Source: Microbacterium sp.
GTDB lineage: Bacteria > Actinomycetota > Actinomycetes > Actinomycetales > Microbacteriaceae
Assembly: GCA_017306415.1 (NCBI GenBank)
Contig: JAFKIL010000002.1
Location: forward strand, 1 to 64,000
Direction: 5' to 3'
DNA length: 64,000 bases
Below are positions 53,097-62,195 of the stretch, one piece after another. Every line of letters begins with the position of its first letter. The stretch's first letter is position 1. A program made the translations under genes and the position numbers. The notes below the pieces were generated by a model. It was not told the DNA's origin. It did not search any database and was given only the letters and a program-made list of their open reading frames with translations.

Positions 53097-54467
53097 TCAG
53101 TGGTGGAAGCCCGGCCGCGGACGATCGGTGGGCATCGGCGCGGTCAGCGCATCCAGGAAGGCCGTCTCGGTACGGATGTCGGCCAGCAGCCGATCGGCGA
53201 GGTCCATGCTCAGCCCGTTGCGCACCACGATGCGCTGCACGACGTGGTCGCCGAGGTCGTCGGGCATCGGGTAGGCGGGCACGAGCCACCCCCGCATGCG
53301 CAGCCGGTCCTGCAGGTCGTAGAGCGTCCAGTTCTCCGTGTGCCCCGCCGTCAGTCGCCAGGCGAACACCGGGATGTCCGACCCGTCGTTCCACAGCGTG
53401 AAGGCGCCGATCTCGGCGATGCCGTGCGCGAGGTGCATGGCGACGGCGCGGCTGTCGGACTGCACAGCGCGGAACCCCGTCCGGCCGAGGCGCAGGAACA
53501 CGTAGTACTGCAGCAGCACCTGAGCTCCGGGCCGCGAGAAGTTCAGCGCGAACGTCGGCATCTGGCCGCCCAGGTAGCTGACGCGGAAGATCAGGTCGTC
53601 GGGCAGCAGGTCCTCGCTGCGCCACACGACCCACCCGAGCCCGGGGTACACGAGCCCGTACTTGTGTCCGGACGTGTTGATCGAGTGCACCCGCTCGAGC
53701 CGGAAGTCCCACTCCAGGTCCGGCTGCAGGAACGGGGCCACCATCGCACCGGACGCGCCGTCGACGTGGATCGGGATGTCCAGCCCGCGCTCCTTCTGGA
53801 TCGCGTCGAGCACCGCGGCGATCTTCGCCACCGGCTCGTACATCCCGGTGTAGGTGACCCCCATGATCGCGACGACGCCGATGGTGTTCTCGTCCACCAG
53901 CGCGTCGAGCCCGCTGCCGTCGAGCACCGGATGCTCCTCGCTGATCGGGACGAACCGCGGCTCGACATCCCAGTAGTTGCAGAACTTCTCCCAGCACACC
54001 TGCACCGCGCTGGACATGATGAGGTTCGGGCGGTCGACGGGCTTCCCGGCCGCGCGGCGCGCGTGCTGCCAGCGTCGCTTGAGGGCGAGGCCGGCGAGCA
54101 TGCACGCCTCCGAAGAGCCGATCGTCGACGTCCCGATGCTCGTGGCCGGGTCCGGAGCGTGCCACAGGTCGGCGAGCATCCGCCAGCACGACTCCTCGAT
54201 GGCCGCGGTCTGCGGATACTCGTCCTTGTCGATCATGTTCTTGTCGAACGCGTCGGCGTAGATCGCCTTCGCCTCGTCGTCCATCCAGGTGCCCACGAAC
54301 GTCGCGAGGTTGAGCCGGGCGTTGCCGTCGAGCATCATCTCGTCGCGCACCAGCTGCTCGGCGACCCGCGGCAGCGACTCGTGCTCCGGGAGGCGCCGAC
54401 GCGCGGCGGCGTGCTCCTCGAGCGCCGTGTGGAAGAGCGGGCTGTATCCTCCGGCGTCTCCGGCCAT
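53097..54467 (-). CDS. gadB: Glutamate decarboxylase
   Basis: The 456-aa PLP enzyme matches GadB/GAD: IGSSEACMLAGLALKRRW, HVDGASGAMVAPFL (234-247), the Schiff-base Lys269 in NTSGHKYGLVYPGLGW and a C-terminal RPGFHH end resembling the E. coli tail. It converts glutamate to 4-aminobutyrate and consumes a proton. The ATG at 54467 was chosen because GGAGAGGA lies just upstream. No glutamate/GABA antiporter gene is adjacent. A palindromic element at 54540-54626 lies in its promoter region. Confidence 0.9.
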   Translation of the reverse strand: MAGDAGGYSPLFHTALEEHAAARRRLPEHESLPRVAEQLVRDEMMLDGNARLNLATFVGTWMDDEAKAIYADAFDKNMIDKDEYPQTAAIEESCWRMLADLWHAPDPATSIGTSTIGSSEACMLAGLALKRRWQHARRAAGKPVDRPNLIMSSAVQVCWEKFCNYWDVEPRFVPISEEHPVLDGSGLDALVDENTIGVVAIMGVTYTGMYEPVAKIAAVLDAIQKERGLDIPIHVDGASGAMVAPFLQPDLEWDFRLERVHSINTSGHKYGLVYPGLGWVVWRSEDLLPDDLIFRVSYLGGQMPTFALNFSRPGAQVLLQYYVFLRLGRTGFRAVQSDSRAVAMHLAHGIAEIGAFTLWNDGSDIPVFAWRLTAGHTENWTLYDLQDRLRMRGWLVPAYPMPDDLGDHVVQRIVVRNGLSMDLADRLLADIRTETAFLDALTAPMPTDRPRPGFHH

Positions 54468-54539
54468 GGGTGGGTCCTCTCCGGCCGGCGCCGCGGGCGC
54501 CGCCACGGCAAGTCTGACATCCGGCTTCGATCGCGCACC

Positions 54540-54626
54540 GTACCGTTCTCAGGTTCGTCGAGACATGGTCACCTCGACACGCCGCGTGAACCGCCCCACC
54601 GACGGAGCGGATCCTGAGAACGGTAC
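54540..54626. repeat. 87-bp inverted-repeat element, family 1 copy b
   Basis: GTACCGTTCTCAGGTTC (54540-54556) and GATCCTGAGAACGGTAC (54610-54626) are inverse with one mismatch; the arms equal those at 46414-46515, but the core differs. Like that copy it lies between divergent genes (gadB and the ABC ATPase). Confidence 0.72.
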
Positions 54627-54712
54627 GCCGATGCGGCGGCTCACCCGCGACGGGCGTGACCGGGAGAGCATCCTTCCGTAGCGTGGACGGTGACGACACC
54701 GGAGGGGGAGCG

Positions 54713-55597
54713 ATGCTCGAGCTGCGCGGCATCACCAAGAGCTACGGCGGACGGAGGGTGCTGGACGACGTCGGCTTCGACGTCGCACCCGGCCGGCTGA
54801 CCGGCTTCGTGGGCGGGAACGGCGCCGGGAAGACGACCACGATGCGCATCGCGCTCGGCGTGCTCGCGGCCGACGGCGGGCGCGTCGCGCTCGACGGCGC
54901 CGAACTCACCAGCGACGACCGCCGCCGCTTCGGCTACATGCCCGAGGAGCGCGGCCTCTACCCGAAGATGACGATCGGCGAGCACATCGCCTACCTCGCG
55001 CGTCTGCACGGCTACGCGAAGGCGGATGCCACGGCCAACGCCACCGCGCTCCTCGAGCGGCTCGGACTCGGCGAGCGACTCGGCGACAAGGTCGAGACGC
55101 TGTCGCTCGGCAACCAGCAGCGCGCCCAGATCGCCGCCGCCCTGGTGCACGATCCGGAGGTGCTCATCCTGGACGAGCCGTTCTCGGGCCTCGACCCCCT
55201 CGCGGTGGACGTCGTCGCCGGAGTGCTGCAGGAGCGCGCAGCCCACGGGGCGGCCGTCCTCTTCTCGTCGCATCAGCTCGACGTGGTCGAGCGGCTGTGC
55301 GACGACCTCGTCATCATCGCCGGCGGCACGATCCGCGCTGCCGGATCCAGCGCCGCCCTGCGCGAGCGCTACTCGGAACGCCAGTACGAGCTGCGGGCGC
55401 CGGGCGACCTGGGCTGGCTGCGCGACGAGCCGGGCGTGACGGTCGTCGCGGCGGAGCCCGGCGCGACGACCTTCGACGTCGACGACGACGCGACCGCGCA
55501 GCGCGTCCTGCGCCGGGCGCTCGACGGCGGCGTCGTGGAGAGCTTCGGCCCGCGGCATCCGTCTCTCGCCCAGATCTTCCGGGAGGTCATCCAGTGA
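54713..55597 (+). CDS. ABC-2-type transporter ATPase (NatA-like)
   Basis: The 294-aa ATPase has Walker A GGNGAGKTT, Q-loop MPEERGLYPKM, signature LSLGNQQRAQIAAAL, Walker B LILDEPFSGLDP and switch His SSHQL. A C-terminal domain (about 215-294) follows as in ABC-2 exporter ATPases with DUF4162. GGAGGGGGAG precedes the ATG. The permease overlaps its stop (GTGA). NatAB-like sodium or small-molecule efflux is likely. Confidence 0.9.
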   Translation: MLELRGITKSYGGRRVLDDVGFDVAPGRLTGFVGGNGAGKTTTMRIALGVLAADGGRVALDGAELTSDDRRRFGYMPEERGLYPKMTIGEHIAYLARLHGYAKADATANATALLERLGLGERLGDKVETLSLGNQQRAQIAAALVHDPEVLILDEPFSGLDPLAVDVVAGVLQERAAHGAAVLFSSHQLDVVERLCDDLVIIAGGTIRAAGSSAALRERYSERQYELRAPGDLGWLRDEPGVTVVAAEPGATTFDVDDDATAQRVLRRALDGGVVESFGPRHPSLAQIFREVIQ

Positions 55598-56688
55598 GCA
55601 CGACAGCCCCCACCACCGCGCAGAGCGTGTGGCTCGTCGCCGAGCGCGAGATCGGATCGAAGCTGCGCAGCAAGCCGTTCGTCATCTCCAGCGCGATCCT
55701 GCTGCTGATCGCACTCGCCGGCGTCGTGTGGGGCGGCTTCGCGGCCGCGAGCCCGCCGAAGACGAGCGTCGCCGTCACGAGCGAGACGGCTGCCCTGGTG
55801 AAGGGGATCGACGTCCTGAAGGTGACCGAGGCCCGTGACGCGGATGCCGCGGTCGCCCTCGTCCGCAAGGGCACCGTCGAGGCGGCGCTGGTGCCGGACC
55901 CCGGCGCCGACGGGCCGTTCTCCGCGAAGATCGTCGCGAAGGAGAGCGCCCCGTCCGAGCTCGTGGCCGTCCTGAGCGTGTCGCCGCACGTCGAGGTGCT
56001 CGAGAAGAATCCGCAGAACGCGGTGCTGCGCTACCTCGTCGCGATCGGGTTCGGCGTCGTCTTCCTGATGGCCGCGAGCATGTTCGGCGGCACGATCGCG
56101 CAGAGCGTCGTGGAGGAGAAGCAGACGCGGGTGGTCGAGATCCTCATCTCGGCGATCCCGGTCCGGGCACTGCTGGCCGGGAAGGTGATCGGGAACACGA
56201 TCCTCGCGATGGCCCAGATCGTCGCGCTCGTCGCGATCGCCTCGATCGGGCTCGGCATCACCGGCCAGGCGGAGGTGCTCTCGGGCCTCGGCGGGCCGCT
56301 CGTGTGGTTCGCGGTGTTCTTCCTGTTCGGCTTCATCCTGCTCGCGTCGCTGTTCGCGGCCGCCGGGGCGATGGTCTCGCGCCAGGAGGACATCGGCTCG
56401 ACCACGACGCCGCTGACGATGCTGATCCTCGCGCCGTACATCCTCGTCATCATCTTCAACGGGAACCCCGTCGTCATGGGGGTGCTCTCGTACATCCCGT
56501 TCTCGGCGCCCGTCGCCATGCCCCTGCGCATCTATCTCGCCGACGCGCAGTGGTGGGAGCCCCTGCTGTCGCTCGCGATCCTCGTCGCGACGTGCGTGGC
56601 CGCGATCCTGGTCGGCGCCCGCATCTACCGCAACTCGCTGCTGCGCATGGGCGCGCGGGTGAAGCTGTCCGAGGCCCTCTCCGCCTGA
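55594..56688 (+). CDS. ABC-2-type transporter permease (NatB-like)
   Basis: The 364-aa permease has one N-terminal helix (FVISSAILLLIALAGVVWGG), a large extracytoplasmic region (about 50-165) and five or more C-terminal helices with VEEKQTRVVEILISAIPVRALLAGK, the coupling segment typical of NatB proteins. It partners the ATPase at 54713. Substrate is unproven. Confidence 0.88.
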   Translation: MSTTAPTTAQSVWLVAEREIGSKLRSKPFVISSAILLLIALAGVVWGGFAAASPPKTSVAVTSETAALVKGIDVLKVTEARDADAAVALVRKGTVEAALVPDPGADGPFSAKIVAKESAPSELVAVLSVSPHVEVLEKNPQNAVLRYLVAIGFGVVFLMAASMFGGTIAQSVVEEKQTRVVEILISAIPVRALLAGKVIGNTILAMAQIVALVAIASIGLGITGQAEVLSGLGGPLVWFAVFFLFGFILLASLFAAAGAMVSRQEDIGSTTTPLTMLILAPYILVIIFNGNPVVMGVLSYIPFSAPVAMPLRIYLADAQWWEPLLSLAILVATCVAAILVGARIYRNSLLRMGARVKLSEALSA

Positions 56689-56710
56689 CCCCACCCCCAC
56701 CCCGGAGGGC

Positions 56711-56770
56711 GTTTGCGCACGGTTTCGGGCGCTCGCAAACGTTCACGAACGCCCACTTCCGTGCGTAAAC
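56711..56770. repeat. Inverted-repeat element between convergent genes
   Basis: GTTTGCGCACGG (56711-56722) and CCGTGCGTAAAC (56759-56770) pair with one mismatch. Inside, CGTTTGCG/CGCAAACG and GGGCG/CGCCC allow alternative hairpins. It separates the ABC permease and GH15 genes and may end transcripts from both sides. Confidence 0.55.
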
Positions 56771-56826
56771 GTGAGGTGCGGGGCCGCTGCCGGGCGGGTC
56801 GCGGGCGGCCGGGCGGGCCGGGCGGG

Positions 56827-58620
56827 TCAGGCGGAGGCGGCGGCGATCGCGTCGGCGGCGCGGACGAGCGCGAGGTGCGACAGCGCCTGGGGGGTGTTCC
56901 CGGCGTGGCGGTGGGCGTGCACGTCGTACTCCTCCGACAGCATCCCGACGTCGTTCGCGAGGCCGCACAGCCGGTCCATGAGCGCGGTGGCATCGGCGAG
57001 ACGACCGGATGCCGCGTACTGCACCACGAGCCAGAACGAGCACGCGAGGAAGGGATGCTCGTGGCCGGCGAGCCCGTCCACCCCGGTGGTCGTGCGATAG
57101 CGGTGCACCAGCCCGTCGGCCATCAGCGTCCGCTCGATCTCGGCGACCGTGCCGAGCATCCGCGGGTCGTCGGGGGCGCAGAAGCCCACCTGGGGCAGCA
57201 CGAGGAGCGCGGCGTCGACCTCGGATGTCCCGTACGACTGCACGAAGTGCCCCCGCTCGGCGTCATAGCCCTGGGCGTCGATCTCCGCCTCGAGCTCGGC
57301 CCGGATGCGTTCCCACCGCTCCACCGGTCCGTCGAGGCCGTGCTCGTGCACCGCCTGGACGGCCCGATCGAACGCGACCCACAGCATGACCCGCGAATGG
57401 GTGAACTTGCGCGGCTCGCCGCGGATCTCCCAGATGCCGTTGTCGGGGCGGTCGAGCTGCTCGGCCACGTGGGCGAGGAGCGCCCGCTCGAGCGGCCACG
57501 AGAACGCGGACTCCTCCAGCCCGGCATCCCGCGCCGCGCCGAGCGCGAGGAGCACCTCGCCGACCACGTCGGCCTGGTACTGCTCGGCCGCGCCGTTGCC
57601 GATGCGCACCGGGGCCGAGCCCTCGTAGCCGGGGAGGCTCTTGAGCTCGCGCTCCCACAGGTCGCGCTCCCCGTCGATGCCGTAGACGATCTGCATCTGC
57701 CCGGCGTCGCCCGCGATCGCGCGGAGCAGCCACGTGCGCCAGTGGTGGGCCACGCCGATGAAGCCGTGCTCGATGAGCGCCTGGAGCGTGAGCGCCGCGT
57801 CGCGCAGCCACACGAAGCGGTAGTCCCAGTTGCGCACCCCGCCGAAGTGCTCGGGGAGCGACGTCGTCGCCGCCGCGACGATGCCGCCGGTGTCCTGGTG
57901 GCTGAGGGCACGCAGGAGGAGGAGGGATCGCACGACGTCGTCGTGATAGACCCCGCCGTGCTCGATGCGGTCGGCCCAGCTCTGCCACCACTGCGTCGTC
58001 TGCGCGAGCACCGCGTCGACGTCGAGCTGCTCGGGCGGCGCGTGGTGGGACGGATGCCACGTCAATGAGAGGTCGCGCGTCTCCCCGGCTGCGACGGCGA
58101 GCCGCCCCGAGTGGGCGTGGTCGTCGGGGGCGACCGCCACCCCGCGCAGCACGAGCGCATCCGGGCCGGCGATCGCACGGAGCTCGGGCGCGTCCGCCGT
58201 CCCGGCCTGGCGGACCCACGGGATGGCGCGGGCGTAGTCGAACCGCATCCGGAGGTGGTTCACGAACTCGACGCGCCCGGAGATCCCCACGACACGGCGG
58301 ATGAGATCGACCCGGCGGACGACATCGAGGTGGCGCTTGTCGACGGGCATCACGTCGTGGACCTCCGCCACGCCCTCGGCAGTCTCCCACCGCGTCACGA
58401 GCTCGAAGGTGTCGCCGGCGTACGCGCGGGTGCTCACGGCCTCCGGGTCCGCGGGGCGCAGGCTCCAGCATCCCTGCTCCTCGTCGCCGAGGAGGGCGCC
58501 GAACACCGACGCGGAGTCGAATCGCGGGACGCACAGCCAGTCGATGCTCCCATCGCGCGAGACGAGGGCGGCGGTACGGCAGTCGCTGAGAAGCGCATAG
58601 TCTTCGATCGGAACGGACAT
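56827..58620 (-). CDS. Glycoside hydrolase family 15 protein (trehalase/glucoamylase-like)
   Basis: The 597-aa protein has the N-terminal GH15 beta-domain (YALLSDCRTAALVSRDGSIDWLCVPRFDS in pieces) and an (alpha/alpha)6 catalytic domain with RNWDYRFVWLRDA, IWEIRGEP (likely catalytic Glu) and a late MLSEEYD (second Glu). Actinobacterial members with this length are often trehalases. No signal peptide is present, so it is cytoplasmic. The upstream open frame is not homologous. It is divergent from the Zwf-like gene. Confidence 0.9.
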   Translation of the reverse strand: MSVPIEDYALLSDCRTAALVSRDGSIDWLCVPRFDSASVFGALLGDEEQGCWSLRPADPEAVSTRAYAGDTFELVTRWETAEGVAEVHDVMPVDKRHLDVVRRVDLIRRVVGISGRVEFVNHLRMRFDYARAIPWVRQAGTADAPELRAIAGPDALVLRGVAVAPDDHAHSGRLAVAAGETRDLSLTWHPSHHAPPEQLDVDAVLAQTTQWWQSWADRIEHGGVYHDDVVRSLLLLRALSHQDTGGIVAAATTSLPEHFGGVRNWDYRFVWLRDAALTLQALIEHGFIGVAHHWRTWLLRAIAGDAGQMQIVYGIDGERDLWERELKSLPGYEGSAPVRIGNGAAEQYQADVVGEVLLALGAARDAGLEESAFSWPLERALLAHVAEQLDRPDNGIWEIRGEPRKFTHSRVMLWVAFDRAVQAVHEHGLDGPVERWERIRAELEAEIDAQGYDAERGHFVQSYGTSEVDAALLVLPQVGFCAPDDPRMLGTVAEIERTLMADGLVHRYRTTTGVDGLAGHEHPFLACSFWLVVQYAASGRLADATALMDRLCGLANDVGMLSEEYDVHAHRHAGNTPQALSHLALVRAADAIAAASA

Positions 58621-58753
58621 CGGTCCGATCCTCGCAGGCCCCGGCGCGCGCGGGGCCGAGCGCGCGCGGGCGGACCCGGATTCACGGGAAACGCATGCGA
58701 TCGACCGGGGCGGGGAACGGCCGCGGACCGCGGAGACCGGATACCGTGAGGCC

Positions 58754-60121
58754 ATGACCGACGAGACGACCCTGGTGATCTTCGGCGCCTCCGGCGACCT
58801 GACCTCCCGGCTCCTGCTGCCCGCCCTCGGTCAGCTCCTGCTCCAGGAGCCCGGCCGCACGGTGCGGCTCGTGGGGGCGAGCGTCGCGGACTGGAGCGAC
58901 GACGAGTGGCGCAAGGTGGTGCGCGCGGCGTTCCGGACGGTCGGCGCCGGGGAGGCGATCGTCCGACGCGTGGACGCCGAGTACGTCAAGGCCGACATCA
59001 CCCGCGCCGCCGACCTCAAGGCCGTTCTCAAGGGACGGTCCGCGCCGCTCGCGCTCTACTTCGCCGTGCCGCCGGCGATCGCGCAGGCCGCGTGCGAGGC
59101 GCTCGCCACGACGGGCGTGCCCGCCGGGACGGTCCTCGCGCTGGAGAAGCCCTTCGGCTCCGACGAGGCGAGCGCGCACGCGCTGAACCAGACGCTCGCC
59201 GGGTTCGTGCCCGAGAGCCAGGTCTTCCGGGTCGACCACTTCCTCGGCCGGTCGACGACCCTCAACCTGCTGGGGGCGCGCTTCGCCAACCGCGTCATCG
59301 AGCCGGTGTGGTCCGCCGAGCACATCGAGTCGGTGTCGATCGTCTACGACGAGGCCCTCACCCTCGAGGGACGGGCCGGGTACTACGACAAGGCGGGTGC
59401 CTTCGTCGACATGATCCAGAGCCACCTGCTGCAGGTGCTCGCGGTGCTGGCGATGGAGCAGCCGGCGACGCTCGACGAGGTGGACTTCCGGGCGGCGACC
59501 TCCGCGGTGCTGCGCGCGACGGAGGTCTGGGACGACAACCCCGTGCACTCGTCCCGACGCGCGCGGTACACCGCAGGCCGGATCGGGGACCGCGACGTGC
59601 CGTCCTACGTCGACGAGCCGGGCGTCGACCCCTCGCGCCAGACCGAGACGCTGGCCCGCGCGACGTTCGAGGTCCGCAACGCGCGCTGGACCGGCGTCCC
59701 GTTCACCCTGCAGTCCGGGAAGGCGCTCGGCAGCCCCGCGACCGAGATCGTGGCGCGCTTCCGCCCGGTGCGCCACCTGCCGACGGGACTCACCGGACCC
59801 GCGGAGGGGGCCGTGCTGCGGTTCTCCCTCGGCCCGGACCGCATGTCACTCGAGCTCAACGTCAACGGCGGCGAGGATCCGTTCGTGCTGGAGCGCGCCA
59901 CGCTGACGGCCGAGCTGGGCGAGGGCGCGCTCAAGGCGTACGCGGAGGTCCTGTCGTGCGTGCTGGACGGCGACCCCGTGCTGTCGGTGCGGGGGGATGC
60001 CGCGGAGCAGTGCTGGCGCATCATCCAGCCCATCCTCGACGCATGGCGGCGCGGGGACGTGCCGCTCGAGGACTACCCGGCGGGCTCGCAGGGACCCGCG
60101 GACTGGCCCGCGCTGCACTGA
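58754..60121 (+). CDS. Glucose-6-phosphate dehydrogenase family protein (Zwf paralogue)
   Basis: The 455-aa protein has the Zwf Rossmann opening VIFGASGDLTSRLLLPAL (8-25), EKPFG (131-135) and the active-site helix RVDHFLGRS with His162. The usual DHYLGKE there is DHFLGRS, so the Lys/Glu following the glycine are changed, and the family's later conserved blocks are loosely kept. It may oxidise a sugar phosphate other than glucose 6-phosphate. The ATG lies six bases after TACCGT (leaderless). Confidence 0.82.
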   Translation: MTDETTLVIFGASGDLTSRLLLPALGQLLLQEPGRTVRLVGASVADWSDDEWRKVVRAAFRTVGAGEAIVRRVDAEYVKADITRAADLKAVLKGRSAPLALYFAVPPAIAQAACEALATTGVPAGTVLALEKPFGSDEASAHALNQTLAGFVPESQVFRVDHFLGRSTTLNLLGARFANRVIEPVWSAEHIESVSIVYDEALTLEGRAGYYDKAGAFVDMIQSHLLQVLAVLAMEQPATLDEVDFRAATSAVLRATEVWDDNPVHSSRRARYTAGRIGDRDVPSYVDEPGVDPSRQTETLARATFEVRNARWTGVPFTLQSGKALGSPATEIVARFRPVRHLPTGLTGPAEGAVLRFSLGPDRMSLELNVNGGEDPFVLERATLTAELGEGALKAYAEVLSCVLDGDPVLSVRGDAAEQCWRIIQPILDAWRRGDVPLEDYPAGSQGPADWPALH

Positions 60122-60139
60122 GCCGCGGGCCGGCGGGCG

Positions 60140-60529
60140 TCAGCCCTGCAGGACCGCCAGGACGTTCCCGGCCGGGTCGCGGAACCACGCGATGTCGGGC
60201 CCGTGGCCGTTCCCGCGGGCGATGCCCTTCTCATCCGTGCCGAAGTCCGGCTCGGTGTAGATCTTCGTCACGACACCGCGGTCGTTGAGCTCGGCCACGG
60301 CGGCGTCGACATCGTCCACGGGGAAGTTCAGGATCGTGAAGCCGGCGGGCTCGTGGTTCGGCTTCGAGTACACGAGCACGTGGGCGCCCGACGGCAGCAC
60401 GAGCTCGAGGAACCCCATCGCGTTCTCCTCCACCTCCAGGCCGAGGGTCTCGCCGTAGAAGGTCTTGGCGGCAGCCGCGTCGTCGACGCTGAAGCCGCTG
60501 AACGCGTGCGCGGTGGTGAAGGCGGTCAT
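60140..60529 (-). CDS. VOC-family (glyoxalase-like) protein
   Basis: The 129-aa single VOC module reads [44 protein letters not shown] and a terminal [17 protein letters not shown]. Proteins of this size are mostly uncharacterised. The ATG lies six bases after GATGCT. It converges on the Zwf-like gene with an 18-base gap and precedes no obvious partner. Confidence 0.85.
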   Translation of the reverse strand: MTAFTTAHAFSGFSVDDAAAAKTFYGETLGLEVEENAMGFLELVLPSGAHVLVYSKPNHEPAGFTILNFPVDDVDAAVAELNDRGVVTKIYTEPDFGTDEKGIARGNGHGPDIAWFRDPAGNVLAVLQG

Positions 60530-60575
60530 GGTCCCAGCATCCGCCCTCGGCCCGCGCTCGTCCAGACCCCCGGAG

Positions 60576-61043
60576 TCACCGCTCGACGAGGATGCCGTCC
60601 GCGTCGGCCCACACATGCCGCCCCGGCACGAATGCCACACCGGCGATCACGACCGGGACGTCGACCTCGCCGACGCCGTCCTTCGCGCTGCGCCGCGGGT
60701 TCGAGCCCAGCGCCTTCACCCCGATCGGGAGCGCGGCGATGGCGGTCCGGTCGCGGATCGCGCCGTGCACGATGATCCCGGCCCACCCGTTGCGGACCGC
60801 CGACGCCGCGATGAGGTCGCCGACGAGTGCGGACTCGAGCGACCCGCCCCCGTCGACGACGAGCACGGCGCCGTCGCCGGGAGTGGCCAGCACCGCCTTG
60901 ACGAGGGCGTTGTCGCGATGGCACCGGACGGTGCGGACGGGGCCGTCGAAGGCGACCCGGCCGCCGAGGTCGTGCAGCTGCAGGACGAGGGAGTCGAGCT
61001 CGTCGCCGCGTTCGTCGTACAGATCCGCCGTCGAGAGGGTCAT
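60576..61043 (-). CDS. RraA-like family protein
   Basis: The 155-aa protein has the RraA/HMG-aldolase fold pattern: [38 protein letters not shown] (parts) and [28 protein letters not shown] (parts). Relatives inhibit RNase E or act as 4-hydroxy-4-methyl-2-oxoglutarate aldolases; the GAIRD segment fits both. The ATG follows TAGCCT by six bases (leaderless). Confidence 0.87.
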   Translation of the reverse strand: MTLSTADLYDERGDELDSLVLQLHDLGGRVAFDGPVRTVRCHRDNALVKAVLATPGDGAVLVVDGGGSLESALVGDLIAASAVRNGWAGIIVHGAIRDRTAIAALPIGVKALGSNPRRSAKDGVGEVDVPVVIAGVAFVPGRHVWADADGILVER

Positions 61044-61083
61044 GACCCGAGGCTACGGCGTCCTCGCGTCGCGATCCGGTCGG

Positions 61084-61149
61084 AGATTCAGGAAGAACCG
61101 GCCATCTTCACCCGCGGTGAAGCCCGGGTGTCAGGTTTCTCCTGAATCT
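61084..61149. repeat. Nested inverted-repeat element
   Basis: AGATTCAGGAAGAACC (61084-61099) and its inverse at 61134-61149 match at 14 of 16 positions; CTTCACC-CGC-GGTGAAG (61105-61121) forms an inner perfect hairpin. It lies between two minus-strand genes, so it may end transcription from the isomerase operon before rraA-like. Confidence 0.6.
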
Positions 61150-61181
61150 GCGACAGGTACCGGCCAGCGACAGCCCGACGG

Positions 61182-62195
61182 CTACTGGTTGCTGAAGGCC
61201 GCGTCGAACGACGCGGTGGGCAGCGGCCACAGCAGCGACCGCACGTACTCGACCGCCTGGGCGGCGCCGTGCCGGCGGTCCATGCCGGCGTCCTCCCACT
61301 CGATCGAGATCGGCCCCGCGTAGCCGATCGCCTCGAGCGCGCGGAACGCGTCCTCCCACGGCACGTCGCCGTGCCCTGTCGAGACGAAGTCCCAGCCCCG
61401 GCGCGGGTCGCCCCACGCGAGGTGCGAACCGAGCACCCCGGCCCGCCCGTTCTGGGGGCGCAGCCGGGTGTCCTTGCAGTCGACATGGTAGATCCGGTCC
61501 TGGAAGTCCCAGATGAACCCGACGGGGTCGATGTTCTGCCACATCATGTGGCTCGGGTCCCAGTTGAAGCCGAACGCCGGGCGGCGGTCGATGGCCTCGA
61601 GGGTGCGCACGCTCGTCCAGTAGTCGTAGGCGATCTCGCTCGGGTGGACCTCGTGGGCGAACCGCACGCCCTCCGCGTCGAAGACGTCGAGGATGGGGTT
61701 CCACCGGGTGGCGAAGTCCTCGTAGCCGGCATCGATGACGGATGCCGGGACCGGCGGGAACATCGCGACGTACGGCCAGATCGAAGACCCCGTGAACCCG
61801 ACGACGGTGTCGACGCCGAGCTTCCGGGCGACGCGCGCGGACCGCTTCATGTCCTCGGCGGCACGCTGCCGCACGCCCTCGGCCTCGCCGTCGCCCCACA
61901 CGTAGTCGCGCAGGATCGCCTGATGCCGGAAGTCGATCGGAGCATCGCACACCGCCTGGCCGGCGAGGTGGTTGGAGATCGCGTACACCGTCAGCCCGTG
62001 CCGGTCGAGGATCTCGAGCCGCGAGGCGACGTAGGCGTCGTCCTCGTCGGCGCGCTCGAGGTCGAGGTGGTCGCCGGATGCCGCGATCTCGAGCCCGTCG
62101 TAGCCCCACTCCGCGGCGCGGCGGGCGACCTCCTCGAAGGGCAGGTCGGCCCACTGGCCCGTGAACAGGGTGACGGGATGCGTCGACGCGGTCAT
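61182..62195 (-). CDS. Sugar phosphate isomerase/epimerase (TIM-barrel, AP-endonuclease-2 family)
   Basis: The 337-aa TIM-barrel protein has metal-ligand and barrel motifs of the IolE/xylose-isomerase-like family: [54 protein letters not shown] and [11 protein letters not shown]. It probably rearranges or epimerises a sugar or cyclitol derivative. Coupled (ATGA) to the Gfo/Idh/MocA gene before it. Confidence 0.87.
   Translation of the reverse strand: MTASTHPVTLFTGQWADLPFEEVARRAAEWGYDGLEIAASGDHLDLERADEDDAYVASRLEILDRHGLTVYAISNHLAGQAVCDAPIDFRHQAILRDYVWGDGEAEGVRQRAAEDMKRSARVARKLGVDTVVGFTGSSIWPYVAMFPPVPASVIDAGYEDFATRWNPILDVFDAEGVRFAHEVHPSEIAYDYWTSVRTLEAIDRRPAFGFNWDPSHMMWQNIDPVGFIWDFQDRIYHVDCKDTRLRPQNGRAGVLGSHLAWGDPRRGWDFVSTGHGDVPWEDAFRALEAIGYAGPISIEWEDAGMDRRHGAAQAVEYVRSLLWPLPTASFDAAFSNQ

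Noticed and set aside
53003..54617. Plus-strand ORFs antisense to gadB
   Set aside because: They mirror the codon bias of the real minus-strand gene and lack start signals.
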